From contig NZ_QSUU01000001.1 of assembly GCF_003439125.1 (NCBI RefSeq), forward strand, positions 1-64,000: a DNA stretch of 64,000 nucleotides, read 5' to 3'. Position numbers and translations under genes: made by a program. How positions within the stretch are numbered: position 1 is the stretch's first letter; every line of letters begins with the position of its first letter. Source of the stretch: Collinsella sp. OM04-5 (lineage in GTDB: Bacteria > Actinomycetota > Coriobacteriia > Coriobacteriales > Coriobacteriaceae). The notes under the pieces were generated by a model, which did not search any database, was not told where the DNA came from, and saw only the letters and a program-made list of their open reading frames with translations. Shown one piece after another: positions 35,194 through 43,661 of the stretch.

Positions 35194-35829
35194 ATGGACA
35201 ATCGAATCTTTGGGTATGCGCGTGTCTCTTCCGCAGACCAGAACCTGGGCCGCCAATTAGACGCGCTGGCAAGGTTTCCCGTGCAACGGAGCCAGATTTA
35301 TGCTGACAAGGCAAGCGGTAAGGACTTTAAGCGTCCCCAGTACCAGCGTCTTCTTCGCAGGCTGCGCGAAGGCGACGTTCTCGTGATCAAAAGTATCGAT
35401 CGTTTGGGCCGCAATTATCGTGAAGTCCTCGATGAGTGGCGACGCATCACGGTGGATAGGAATGCTGCCATCGTGGTGCTTGATATGCCATTGCTCGATA
35501 CGCGCGAGCAGCCTGATGGCATTACGGGAACGTTCATGGCGGATCTGGTTCTTCAAATCTTGAGCTATGTGGCGCAGCTAGAGCGCGAAAACATCAAGCA
35601 ACGCCAGGCGGAGGGCATCGCGTCGGCGCGTTTGCGTGGCGTGAAATTTGGAAGGCCGGCATTCGAACGCCCAGATAGCTATCGCGATGTCATCAAATTA
35701 TTCGAAGGGGGAGAGGTTACGAGGCGAGAGGCTGCTGCGCTTTTGAACGTCAGCGTCTCGACGTTCGATCGTTGGAGACGGGCGGACGCGACCAGTTTTG
35801 ACCGTTTGTCGTCTGCTCGTCCTCTTTAG
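35194..35829 (+). CDS. Serine recombinase of the resolvase/invertase family
   Basis: 211 residues. The catalytic domain begins FGYARVSSADQNLGRQLDAL with the nucleophilic Ser in ARVS; IDRLGRNYREVLDEW and the long E helix ERENIKQRQAEGIASAR follow, then a linker KFGRPAF and a C-terminal HTH (TRREAAALLNVSVSTFDRW). Size and layout fit small resolvases and DNA invertases. Upstream, TTTCGCG (35092-35098) and CGCGAAA (35116-35122) form an inverted repeat that might be a crossover site. It is the first gene of the AT-richer island. Confidence 0.88.
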   Translation: MDNRIFGYARVSSADQNLGRQLDALARFPVQRSQIYADKASGKDFKRPQYQRLLRRLREGDVLVIKSIDRLGRNYREVLDEWRRITVDRNAAIVVLDMPLLDTREQPDGITGTFMADLVLQILSYVAQLERENIKQRQAEGIASARLRGVKFGRPAFERPDSYRDVIKLFEGGEVTRREAAALLNVSVSTFDRWRRADATSFDRLSSARPL

Positions 35830-35994
35830 CTAGACATTTTGACGAGGGGAGTTAATTACACAGAGCCCACTCCTTCCCTCGATGTTTATCCAGTTCACGC
35901 CCTTGAACCAAATAGTGCCACCGCGTTGCCAATTCGTCTGCTTTTTGACGAGGGCTATATATCGTGTTTTGTTTTGTATTTAAAGGAGGACGAA

Positions 35995-36807
35995 ATGAAA
36001 AGGCGTTATGGAATGGCTCTGGTGACCGCGCTATTTGCGATGGTGTTTTGTGGGGCGCTTCTGCTGAGCGGCTGTTCGCAGTCTGAGAAGAAAAATGATG
36101 AACCTGATTATGCCGATGACCGTGCAATGGCTGTGATTGCTCAAGGTTATCAAAAGCGGTCGGATTATATCGAATCGCTTGGAGAAGATGCTGATCTAAG
36201 CTCGAATAAAGTGCGAAAAGAGATAATTAAAACCGAGATCGATAACGACAAAGAACTCAAAAAGGCGCCTTTTAAAGACGCTAAGATGCAGGAAGATGTC
36301 ATCGCCTATCTCAACCTGCTTGACAATCAGCTTGATGTTACCAAGAAGTATGCGGAATCTGATCCTAAGTACTACGAGGAATGGGAAAAGGCCTACGACG
36401 CACGATCCGCACAGCTTAAGAAACTGGTCGATCGATATGACTTAACAGTCGATGACGAGTATCAAGATGAGTTTGACGAGCTAATTAAGAACGGTAGGAC
36501 CGTAGAGGAGAAGACGCATAACGATGAGGTTATCAACGGTTTGCTCTCATCGGCGAATTTTGAGAAAAGTGATGATGGCTACGGTCTCTATACGTACACC
36601 GCAATCGTCGAAAATACCTCTGACATATCGTTCGAAAACGTTTATCTAAACGTTGCCCTTTACGATGCCGATGGTGTGAGGGCGGAAGAATGCTACGCAG
36701 ATACATCTGCCTGGGCGCCTGGCGAGAAGGTGAAGTTTGAGGTAATGAGCGAGGTTGACGCCTCGAGGCTTGCGCCGACGGTGTCGGGTTACAGCGTCAA
36801 GGAATAG
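35995..36807 (+). CDS. Lipoprotein with C-terminal FxLYD-like domain
   Basis: 270 residues from an ATG after AAAGGAGG. Lipobox LLLSGC near residues 23-28. A long charged helical middle (about 45-190, rich in Lys, Asp and Glu) is followed by about 75 residues with YTYTAIVENTSDISFENVYLNVALYDADG, the FxLYD-type beta domain of surface lipoproteins. The base composition is clearly AT-richer than in the flanking chromosome. Followed by a terminator at 36826-36862. Surface location is expected; function unknown. Confidence 0.75.
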   Translation: MKRRYGMALVTALFAMVFCGALLLSGCSQSEKKNDEPDYADDRAMAVIAQGYQKRSDYIESLGEDADLSSNKVRKEIIKTEIDNDKELKKAPFKDAKMQEDVIAYLNLLDNQLDVTKKYAESDPKYYEEWEKAYDARSAQLKKLVDRYDLTVDDEYQDEFDELIKNGRTVEEKTHNDEVINGLLSSANFEKSDDGYGLYTYTAIVENTSDISFENVYLNVALYDADGVRAEECYADTSAWAPGEKVKFEVMSEVDASRLAPTVSGYSVKE

Positions 36808-36825
36808 TTCGCGGGAATTGAAAAG

Positions 36826-36862
36826 AAAGCGCGGCCGTTTTCTTTGAACGGTCGCGCTTTGC
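36826..36862 (+). terminator. Intrinsic terminator
   Basis: AAAGCGCGGCCGTT (36826-36839) pairs with AACGGTCGCGCTTT (36847-36860) with one wobble, ending in a T-run. Confidence 0.75.
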
Positions 36863-36951
36863 ATTGAGCCGTTGACGGAATGATTCGTGCCATCATGCTC
36901 GCGCTGGAAGATGATGGGAACGTCGGGGCAATAAAGGAAAGGTGAAACAGG

Positions 36952-37596
36952 ATGGCAAAAACAAAATTTCTTACAACGATACCGCAAAAGGTTGCCTTTG
37001 GCGGGTTAGTCGTTGTTACGGTTCTAGCGGTTGCCTGGGGTATCTGGATGTCATTGACGCGTAATCCTACAACGATCAGCGATGATTCGATTCGCGAGGA
37101 GATCACGCCAGTCGTTAAGCTCGTGACGTACGAGTACAACTTCACCCAGCTGCTTTCAATTGATGAGGCGGGCAATCCGCTTGGGTGGGAAAACCCCTTT
37201 ACGTCTAAGCGATATGTCGCAACGATTGACGGCAAAGCTGACATCGGGATCGATGCCGATAAGATGAAGGTTACAATCGTACGGGCTAATATGGCCGATA
37301 AGAATTCAGAGGTCAAGAGCGTAAAGGTTATACTGCCTCACTCGGAGATCACCTCGTTCTCGACAGACCCCAATACGCTTAAGAAATATGTTGAGGACAA
37401 TGGCTTTCTTAACTGGAATCAAGTAAGCACGGATGATCTAAACACGTTATTGAAACAGGCAAAGAAAGAGCAGACCAAGAAGGTCAAGGAAAGCAATATG
37501 CTCCAAGAATCTGATGATAGAGCCTGCGCCCTTATCGAAAAACAGGTCAAAGCCTTATGCGGCGATGACGTCAATGTTGACGTTGCGTTTGAGTAG
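36952..37596 (+). CDS. DUF4230-like membrane-anchored protein
   Basis: 214 residues. One N-terminal helix (GGLVVVTVLAVAWGIWMSL) then an extracytoplasmic domain with LVTYEYNFTQLLSID, SKRYVATIDGKADIGIDADKM and VKVILPHSEITSF, the pattern of DUF4230 proteins. The C-terminal 60 residues are helical and charged. Function is unknown for the family. GGAAAGG precedes the start. It is followed by a 43-residue frame and the 353-residue orphan in the same direction, probably one operon. Confidence 0.72.
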   Translation: MAKTKFLTTIPQKVAFGGLVVVTVLAVAWGIWMSLTRNPTTISDDSIREEITPVVKLVTYEYNFTQLLSIDEAGNPLGWENPFTSKRYVATIDGKADIGIDADKMKVTIVRANMADKNSEVKSVKVILPHSEITSFSTDPNTLKKYVEDNGFLNWNQVSTDDLNTLLKQAKKEQTKKVKESNMLQESDDRACALIEKQVKALCGDDVNVDVAFE

Positions 37597-37607
37597 GGGT
37601 GAATAGC

Positions 37608-37739
37608 ATGTTGGATAAACGGCAACAGATCGCTGGGGCCGGCTCGCTTCTGATCGGGCACTACACCACCTTTCTCGACACTACCTTCAACTCGGCATTT
37701 GGCGATGAATATACGGTTGATTTCGACTATCGGAAATAG
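37608..37739 (+). CDS. 43-residue hypothetical protein
   Basis: ATG at 37608 after AGGGGTG; 43 residues beginning MLDKRQQIAGAGSLLIGHY, no membrane helix or motif. It fits the gap between the DUF4230-like gene (11 bp upstream) and the next gene (9 bp downstream), which is the main support. It could also be a non-coding spacer. Confidence 0.45.
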   Translation: MLDKRQQIAGAGSLLIGHYTTFLDTTFNSAFGDEYTVDFDYRK

Positions 37740-37748
37740 GAGGTCACA

Positions 37749-38810
37749 ATGGAGGATAAAGACGATCTGGCTGTTGTCGAAAGGGAGGAGCCGCCGCGAC
37801 ATAAGCAGAGTTTTGATATCCGTAAGGCCGCTGCCGGGTTGGTTGATGGCGCCGGAAGCGCGATGGCGGGCGCGGTTGCAACCGTACAGAAAGTTGCCGA
37901 TGGTGCAATGCGTGCTGCAACTCCGCTGGTCGATGACGCCTTGGCAGCTATTGCTGATGCGGCCGATGGTGCGGCAGGTACTGCTGCGGATATCGGTGAC
38001 GCGGTCAACGATTGGGCATACCAGCAGCAGCTTAATAGATACAGGCCGGTAACCAAGGAGACCTATCAGAGTCCTTCATTCCATTTGCCGAACATGATTC
38101 GAATTGTTGACGGAAATGAGCGCCGGGGCATCGACGCCTGTAGAGATGCTATTGGTTGGCTGGATACTGTTAAGGGCACGCAGATTTTCAATCTGTACCG
38201 CGAGGCAATCGGGGATAGCGAATTGTCTTTCTATCCTAAACCATCTCTTTACTCCACATATTACATAGATGCTTTTGATCGGTCTCGCTTTGTTGACCTT
38301 GACTCTTATTTTGCAACCATGCAACAAGACAAGATGGCCGAGTTGAGACGGATTGCGTTCATGCTTGGCGCGAAGCGCTGCAAGCTGGAGGTGACGGAGT
38401 ACGAGGAAACTCGGCGAGGCCGCCAGGTTAAGGGAAATGCCAAGGCGGGAAAGAAGGGCTCGGTTCGAATCGACGGTTCCTTGAGCGATTCAACGAGAAG
38501 CGAGAAGAAAATTCTGTTTACACAGGAATTTGAGGGCGACATGGTTCCACAGCGCCCTGAGCTCCATTGGTATGCCCATGACTCAGATGTTCTCTTGTTA
38601 ATTGAGACGAGATGTGGTGGAGAGGATAAAAACAAGGCGAAGAGCTATCGGGTCGAATTGAAAAGTGAAACGGCCATGACCATGTCTGTATCACTTGCTA
38701 TGGCTATCGACGAGGCATGCAGCAAACTGAACATAAGGGCGAATTCGAGCCTGACAAGCCAAGCTAAGCGAGAACTCCGGCAATCATTTGTATTTGAAGT
38801 TGAATTCTGA
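37749..38810 (+). CDS. Orphan protein with Ala/Asp-rich amphipathic helix segment
   Basis: 353 residues, AGGAGG before the start. After a charged N-terminus, residues about 27-95 are a run of Ala-rich helical repeats (AMAGAVATVQKVADG, DALAAIADAADGAAGTAADIG) able to form an amphipathic helix or contact a membrane. The remaining 250 residues look like a mixed alpha/beta domain with no recognised motif (RFVDLDSYFATMQQDKMAELRR, KRCKLEVTEYEETRRG). No signal peptide. The composition is AT-rich as in the rest of the island. Function unknown. Confidence 0.65.
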   Translation: MEDKDDLAVVEREEPPRHKQSFDIRKAAAGLVDGAGSAMAGAVATVQKVADGAMRAATPLVDDALAAIADAADGAAGTAADIGDAVNDWAYQQQLNRYRPVTKETYQSPSFHLPNMIRIVDGNERRGIDACRDAIGWLDTVKGTQIFNLYREAIGDSELSFYPKPSLYSTYYIDAFDRSRFVDLDSYFATMQQDKMAELRRIAFMLGAKRCKLEVTEYEETRRGRQVKGNAKAGKKGSVRIDGSLSDSTRSEKKILFTQEFEGDMVPQRPELHWYAHDSDVLLLIETRCGGEDKNKAKSYRVELKSETAMTMSVSLAMAIDEACSKLNIRANSSLTSQAKRELRQSFVFEVEF

Positions 38811-38968
38811 TGTGTGGGGACCATTTGCTGCGGGGTTCCTGTCCTTTACGGGGTAGAAGCATAGAAACCCATACGGTGCAACTCAGTAAAAGTTAGTAAT
38901 ATACTGGCATCTTTTCTAGTTAAAAGCGTTTAAAACCGGTTAATTCCATTTAAATCAGTAGGTGCAAT

Positions 38969-38999
38969 ATGTGACAAAGGGACAGTCCCTTTGTCACAT
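38969..38999. repeat. TGTGACAAAGGGAC palindrome, copy 4
   Basis: A 15-bp arm around a central A, identical in core to copy 1. Right border of the AT-richer island. It supplies the stop codon of trmL on the minus strand. Confidence 0.95.
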
Positions 39000-39593
39000 G
39001 CCGGGGAAGCCTGTCTGGCGGAGGGCCTCGTAGAGGACGATGGCGGCGCTGTTGGAGAGGTTGAGGGCGCTGATGCGGTAGTCGTCCGGGTCTACAAAGT
39101 TGCCGCAGATATCCTGCTGAAGGATGGCCTCGTGGCTGTCCTCGGTATGTCCGAGCGACTCTTCGTGGGCTCCCCAGGCCTCGGCATTATCGAGTGAGTC
39201 GCAATCGCGCAGCATAGGAATGCGCTCGCAGCGCTCAGGCGCCGCTGCGAGCAGCTCTTCGGGAATCCCCGAGCTCTCGCTGCCAAAGACCAGATAGTCA
39301 CCGTCGCGGTAGGTGCTTTGCGCATAGGTGCGGCGTGCCTTTTTGGTCAGCAGATGCAGGCACTCGTCGGCGGGGGAGAGGCCGTTGCGCGCAAGAAAAT
39401 CCTCCCAGCCGGCATAGGTCGTCACGTCCAAGTTTTGCCAGTAGCCCAGGCCGGCGCGACGCACCGTCTTGTCGTCGAGCGAAAAGCCCAGTGGCTCCAC
39501 CAGATGCAGGCGGGCGCCGGTAACCACGCAGGTGCGGCCGATATTGCCCGTATTGGCCGGAATCTCGGGCGCATACAGCACGATATTGAACAT
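38994..39593 (-). CDS. trmL: tRNA (cytidine/uridine-34-2'-O)-methyltransferase TrmL
   Basis: 199 residues, SPOUT fold with trefoil knot. MFNIVLYAPEIPANTGNIGRTCVVTGARLHLVEPLGF at the N-terminus, YLVFGSESSGIPEELL and ISALNLSNSAAIVLYEALRQ at the C-terminus are the three SPOUT motifs of TrmL. It ribose-methylates the wobble base of tRNA-Leu. The start at 39593 follows AAGGAGATT. About 20 extra residues with no family pattern (SLDNAEAWGAHEESLGHTEDSHEAI) lie between motifs 2 and 3. Its stop codon comes from palindrome copy 4. Confidence 0.88.
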   Translation of the reverse strand: MFNIVLYAPEIPANTGNIGRTCVVTGARLHLVEPLGFSLDDKTVRRAGLGYWQNLDVTTYAGWEDFLARNGLSPADECLHLLTKKARRTYAQSTYRDGDYLVFGSESSGIPEELLAAAPERCERIPMLRDCDSLDNAEAWGAHEESLGHTEDSHEAILQQDICGNFVDPDDYRISALNLSNSAAIVLYEALRQTGFPGM

Positions 39594-39617
39594 GAATCTC
39601 CTTGGCTCAGAATGAAA

Positions 39618-39654
39618 AACCACCACGAAGGGGACAGGCACCTTCGTGGTGGTT
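39618..39654. repeat. GGGACAGG-core palindrome with AACCACCACGAAGG arms
   Basis: AACCACCACGAAGG (39618-39631) mirrors 39641-39654 perfectly, loop GGACAGGCA. It is the same central GGGACAG as the TGTGACA and CTGCCAAAA families but with unrelated arms. Confidence 0.9.
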
Positions 39655-39693
39655 AGGCGGTTACGTGGGCGGAAAACGCTCGCTTCGATAACC

Positions 39694-40824
39694 CTAGGCG
39701 CGGTGCCAGTCGGTCAGGCAGGCATCGAGGGCGGCGATGAGCGCGTCCTTGTCCATGTGACGGCCGATGATGCACAGGCTCGTCATGCGGTCGCCCGTCT
39801 CGTCGTCCCAAATCTGCATGATCTCGGGGTTCTCGTCGATAATCTTCTGCTTTTCGCCCTCAGGCGCAGAATCGACAAACAGACCGTTCTCCATCAGGCG
39901 CATCTGGTGGCCGGCCTGCTCAAACATGTAGCACATGTCCGGATTGCCGTTCTGCCACAGCGGGCCCTTGACGCGAATGACCTCGTCGGGCCACTCCTGC
40001 TCAACAAAATCGGTGAACTTCTGCAGGTCAAACGGCTTGCGGCGCGAGTACACAAAGGTCTCGATGTCGTACTCGAGCACCTCGGGGTCGTCGTGCTCCT
40101 CGGGATGCTCCATGGCCTCGATCCAAGCGGCGGAGTTGTAGGCGCGCATAAAGTCGAAGCGGCCGGTGTCGAGCAGCTCCTCCATGGGGACCTCGCCGTT
40201 TTGGGCTTCGACGATCACGGCGTCCTTCTGCAGGCTGCGCACAATGGCCTTGAGCTCTGCGATCTGCTCGGGGGTGACGGTGTCAGTCTTATTAAGAATC
40301 AGCGTGGAGCAAAACTCGATCTGCTGGATGAGCAGGCTCTCGATGTCGTCCTCGTCGATATCCTCGGCCAGCAGGTCGCGGCCGCCGTTGAACTCGTCGT
40401 ACATGCGGGCGCAGTCGACCACGGCCACGATGTTGTCGAGCGCGAGCTTGGGCTCGCCGCCCACCTTGGCCTCGTCGCAGAAGCTCGAGATGGTGTAGGC
40501 GATGGGGATAGGCTCGCAAATACCCGAGGCCTCGATGATGATGTAGTCGAACTTGCCCGAATCGGCGATGCCCTGCAGCTGGTTGGCCAGGTCGTCCGAA
40601 AGCGTGCAGCAGATGCAGCCGTTGGTAAGCGGGATAAGGTCGTCGGTCTCGGAAAGGCCGCCGTCGGCGATAAGGCTGGCGTCGACGTTGATCTCGCCGA
40701 TATCGTTGACGATCACGGCGGCGCGGATGCCGCCGTCGTTGGCGAGGATGTGGTTGAGCAGCGTGGTCTTGCCGGCACCGAGGTATCCGGTAAGCATGAT
40801 GATCTTCACGGGTTTGTTGGGCAT
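39694..40824 (-). CDS. COG0523-family metal-chaperone GTPase (CobW/ZigA-like)
   Basis: 376 residues from MPNKPVKIIML, with AAAGGAGG upstream. Walker A TGYLGAGKTTL at about 13-22, the family metal motif CICC in LTNGCICCTLSDD, G3-like EASGICEP and G4 LNKTD are present; the C-terminal CobW_C domain (ETFVYSRRKPFDLQKFTDFV) is complete. These GTPases deliver zinc or another metal to client proteins. The N-terminal Glu pattern (VNDIGEINVD) is standard. No client gene is adjacent, so the metal is not known. Confidence 0.88.
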   Translation of the reverse strand: MPNKPVKIIMLTGYLGAGKTTLLNHILANDGGIRAAVIVNDIGEINVDASLIADGGLSETDDLIPLTNGCICCTLSDDLANQLQGIADSGKFDYIIIEASGICEPIPIAYTISSFCDEAKVGGEPKLALDNIVAVVDCARMYDEFNGGRDLLAEDIDEDDIESLLIQQIEFCSTLILNKTDTVTPEQIAELKAIVRSLQKDAVIVEAQNGEVPMEELLDTGRFDFMRAYNSAAWIEAMEHPEEHDDPEVLEYDIETFVYSRRKPFDLQKFTDFVEQEWPDEVIRVKGPLWQNGNPDMCYMFEQAGHQMRLMENGLFVDSAPEGEKQKIIDENPEIMQIWDDETGDRMTSLCIIGRHMDKDALIAALDACLTDWHRA

Positions 40825-40910
40825 GTGCCCTCCTTTGTTAGACATGGCTTACAGTTGAATCTTATGCCAAACGCCTGCTCTTATACCCACGCGCCGACAA
40901 ATAACACAGG

Positions 40911-41252
40911 CTACTCCCAGGCTCCCCACACGTCGGGACAATAACCGACGGTGGCCTTTTTGCCGTTGCGCACGATGGGCTCGGCCAGAACCTGCTGGTT
41001 TTCGAGCAACTTGTCGAAGCGCTGGCTAGGGGTGAGGTGCTGGATGAGCGCGAGCGTCTCCTCGTCTTTGGCCTTGGGGTTGAGCAGCTTGTCGATGCCG
41101 CCGACCTCCTGCATCACGCTCGTGAGCTCGCCCTTGCTCATCTCCTTTTCTTTAAGGTCGATAAACTGCACCTTAATGCGGCGCTCCTTAAAATAGCGCT
41201 GGGCCTTCTTGGTGTCGAAGGACTTCTTAGTCCCGAAAATTTGAATATTCAT
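40911..41252 (-). CDS. ArsC/Spx-like thioredoxin-fold protein without the catalytic cysteine
   Basis: 113 residues of the ArsC-like family (YffB/Spx branch): FGTKKSFDTKKAQRYFKERR, FIDLKEKEMSKGEL, and VLAEPIVRNGKKATVGYCPDVW. In active members a Cys stands just before the DTxKKA segment; here it is Phe12, so arsenate or disulfide chemistry through that residue is not possible. A single Cys remains near the C-terminus (GYCPD). A regulatory or binding role is more likely. It lies 17 bp upstream of the flavodoxin-like gene on the same strand. Confidence 0.8.
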   Translation of the reverse strand: MNIQIFGTKKSFDTKKAQRYFKERRIKVQFIDLKEKEMSKGELTSVMQEVGGIDKLLNPKAKDEETLALIQHLTPSQRFDKLLENQQVLAEPIVRNGKKATVGYCPDVWGAWE

Positions 41253-41269
41253 ATCTATGTTCCGCCGTT

Positions 41270-41893
41270 CTACCTGATGAAGTTGGTCCTAGCGCGATCG
41301 GCCTGGGGGGCTTCGATGCCGGCGGCCTTTCCAGCCTCGATGCAACGTAGGAGCCAGGCCATGTTTTTGCCGATGTTTCGCATGGTGGCAAGGCCTTCGG
41401 CGTCCTGGGCGGCCTCGCCCGGCATGGCGCCAAAGACGTTGTTCCAGTAGGTGGATGCCACCACGGGCATCTGGTTGATGGTGAAGTACTTGTTGAGCAC
41501 ATCGAAGGTGGTCGACGTGCCACCGCGACGGGCAACGGCGACAGCGGCGCCCGGCTTGTGCGCAAAGGCCTTGCTGCCGGCATAGAATGCGCGGTCGAGT
41601 GCCGAGAGGATGCGTCCGCTGGGGTGCGCATAGTAGACGGGCGAGCCAAAGACAAAGCCGTCTGCCTGCTCGGCAGCGGCAATCAGCTCGTTGACTACAT
41701 CGTCGTCAAAGGTGCAGCGGCAATCGAGCTTGCCGCACTGGCCGCACCCGATGCAATCGCGAATAGGCTTGGCGCCCAGCTGAAACATCTCGGTATCGAT
41801 ACCCTCGGCGTTGAGCTGCTTGGCGACCTCGGCGAGTGCGCGGGCGGTGTTGCCGTTTGCCTTGGGGCTGCCATTGACCAAAAGAACCTTCAT
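41270..41893 (-). CDS. Flavodoxin-fold NAD(P)H-dependent oxidoreductase
   Basis: 207 residues. VLLVNGSPKANGNTARALAEV is the FMN phosphate loop of NADPH-dependent FMN reductases, and FGSPVYYAHPSGRILSALDRAF lines the flavin. A Cys-rich stretch CIGCGQCGKLDCRC near residues 48-61 is typical of clostridial-type iron-sulfur flavoproteins and could bind a [4Fe-4S] cluster or metal. The start at 41893 follows AGGGAG; a GTG one codon earlier is less likely. The electron partner is unknown. Confidence 0.82.
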   Translation of the reverse strand: MKVLLVNGSPKANGNTARALAEVAKQLNAEGIDTEMFQLGAKPIRDCIGCGQCGKLDCRCTFDDDVVNELIAAAEQADGFVFGSPVYYAHPSGRILSALDRAFYAGSKAFAHKPGAAVAVARRGGTSTTFDVLNKYFTINQMPVVASTYWNNVFGAMPGEAAQDAEGLATMRNIGKNMAWLLRCIEAGKAAGIEAPQADRARTNFIR

Positions 41894-42004
41894 CACTAAC
41901 TCCCTCTGCTGTCGGTGACTTCTGCGGAGGATTATCGCACGAGCGGGCAGATGGCGTGGGGTGCGATGCGAAACGGGCTGTGTTTCGCATCGCGCTCCAT
42001 AACG

Positions 42005-43537
42005 CTAGTCCAGCTTGGTGCCCGGTACCTGTGGCGCCTCTCTAATCAGCGCATTAAGTTCGTTCAAAATGGAAACGGGCTGTCGGTCGACGGCGTCCAG
42101 ATGAAGCGTCGCCACGCGAAGGGGCGGCTGATATTCAAATGAGCCGAGGAGCACGGGCGATCCCAAGAACCGTTCGATTTCGTCTGCAACCGCGTCGGTC
42201 TCTTCGGGATCAAGCTCGTCAAAGAGCGCCACGAACATCGGTCCGGTCGAGCGGAACAGACGACCCTTGCCGCGCGAGCAATCCATGAGGCAGGCGGCGC
42301 TTTCTGCCAAAACGCGGTCGCCTGCATCAAAGCCAAAGCGGGCATTGACCTGTGCGATTTCGTCGATTTTAATGGCGATCAAGCCCGCGTTTCGTGCCAC
42401 GCGACGCATCTCGCCAATGGCGTTGACCAGGGCATGGATATCGCCCAGACCGGTCACGGAATCGGTCGTATCTGCCAAGCTTCGGTTGGTGACAATGCCC
42501 ACATACATGTTGGGCTCGGTATCGGTGCCGTCCAGGCGGTAACCTGTGCAGTCGCAAAGCGCGTATTTTCCGGCGGTATTCATGACGCGATACTGCATGC
42601 AGTGGAAGTGCCACGTGCCGTTTACCACCATATCGAGCTCGGCACGTACGTTGTCGCGGTCCTCGGGGTGAACACGGGCAAGCCATATATCGAGCGAGTT
42701 GTAGGGATGCTGGGAGGGTAGGTCAAAATCGCGCACGGCATTAACCGACCATTGCGATTCGCCGGTGTCGAGGTTAATGATGAACGGATAGCGTGTCTCG
42801 GAGCTCATGGAGATCGCTTGGAACACTCGATCGTTGCAGGGGGGGGGTTGTTCGGTGACCGGGCGTTGCGGCGCATCGCCTTCTTCCGGTTGTTGCACAC
42901 GGTACATGAGCTTGTAGCGATACATTTTGCGGTCGGCGTCCTTTGTCATCTGGCGACGCGTATCGCCTGCAAGCGGGTCGACGCGCGAGCAGCCAAAACT
43001 AAAGCTGGCGATCATGGGCGCCTTGTCGCCTGATGTTGCCTCGATAAGATTGGCACGCGTCCGCTCCAGGCGCTGCTCGAGCTCGGCTTCGTCTGTCGTG
43101 GGGGATATAAGTACAAATTCGTCTCCACCGATACGGAACAGCAGCTCATCGTGCTCCATTGTCTCGGTGAGCGCGCGGCAGATGCTCAGAATGTAGCGAT
43201 TGCCCTCGGCGTGGCCAAACTTATCGTTGCAATGCTTGAGGCGATCGATGTCAATATAGGCACAGGTGAAGGGGGTGCCTTTGCGCCAGAGCTGATCGAC
43301 ATGGCGGTCGAGTCCGCCACGGTTGCCAAGATTGGTGAGCGAGTCGATATAGGCGCCGCGCTCAAGCAGCTCGCGTTCTTGTTGCAGGATGGCGAGCGTT
43401 TTCTGCAGTTGCTCACCGATGGCACGCAACTCCGGGGGCAGCGCGGCAACATCGAGCTCGGTGGTTGAGGCCCCGTTCGCAAGTCGCTGAAGATGAGCGA
43501 TGATTGATTGCTCGCCCAGGTGATACGACTCGTTCAT
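42005..43537 (-). CDS. GGDEF-PAS-GGDEF protein
   Basis: 510 residues from MNESYHLGEQ (AAGGAGG upstream). Residues about 75-220 form a GGDEF domain with intact RIGGDEFVLIS, so diguanylate cyclase activity is plausible. A PAS-like domain follows (PFIINLDTGESQWSVNAVRDF), then a degenerate second GGDEF domain in which the motif is RSTGPMFVALF. No membrane helix, so it is cytosolic. It shares its N-terminal architecture with the neighbouring GGDEF-EAL protein, so the two look like ancient duplicates. It probably acts in c-di-GMP signalling. Confidence 0.83.
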   Translation of the reverse strand: MNESYHLGEQSIIAHLQRLANGASTTELDVAALPPELRAIGEQLQKTLAILQQERELLERGAYIDSLTNLGNRGGLDRHVDQLWRKGTPFTCAYIDIDRLKHCNDKFGHAEGNRYILSICRALTETMEHDELLFRIGGDEFVLISPTTDEAELEQRLERTRANLIEATSGDKAPMIASFSFGCSRVDPLAGDTRRQMTKDADRKMYRYKLMYRVQQPEEGDAPQRPVTEQPPPCNDRVFQAISMSSETRYPFIINLDTGESQWSVNAVRDFDLPSQHPYNSLDIWLARVHPEDRDNVRAELDMVVNGTWHFHCMQYRVMNTAGKYALCDCTGYRLDGTDTEPNMYVGIVTNRSLADTTDSVTGLGDIHALVNAIGEMRRVARNAGLIAIKIDEIAQVNARFGFDAGDRVLAESAACLMDCSRGKGRLFRSTGPMFVALFDELDPEETDAVADEIERFLGSPVLLGSFEYQPPLRVATLHLDAVDRQPVSILNELNALIREAPQVPGTKLD

Positions 43538-43661
43538 GATGGATGACCTCCTTGGATGGAACAATGGTTTGTATCTTACTCCCAATTCGGCTTAGATTGG
43601 GGTATTAGTTAGCTCATGGGAACAAACGCTCCCTCGACGGTGGCGTTTGCGCACGAGCGTA

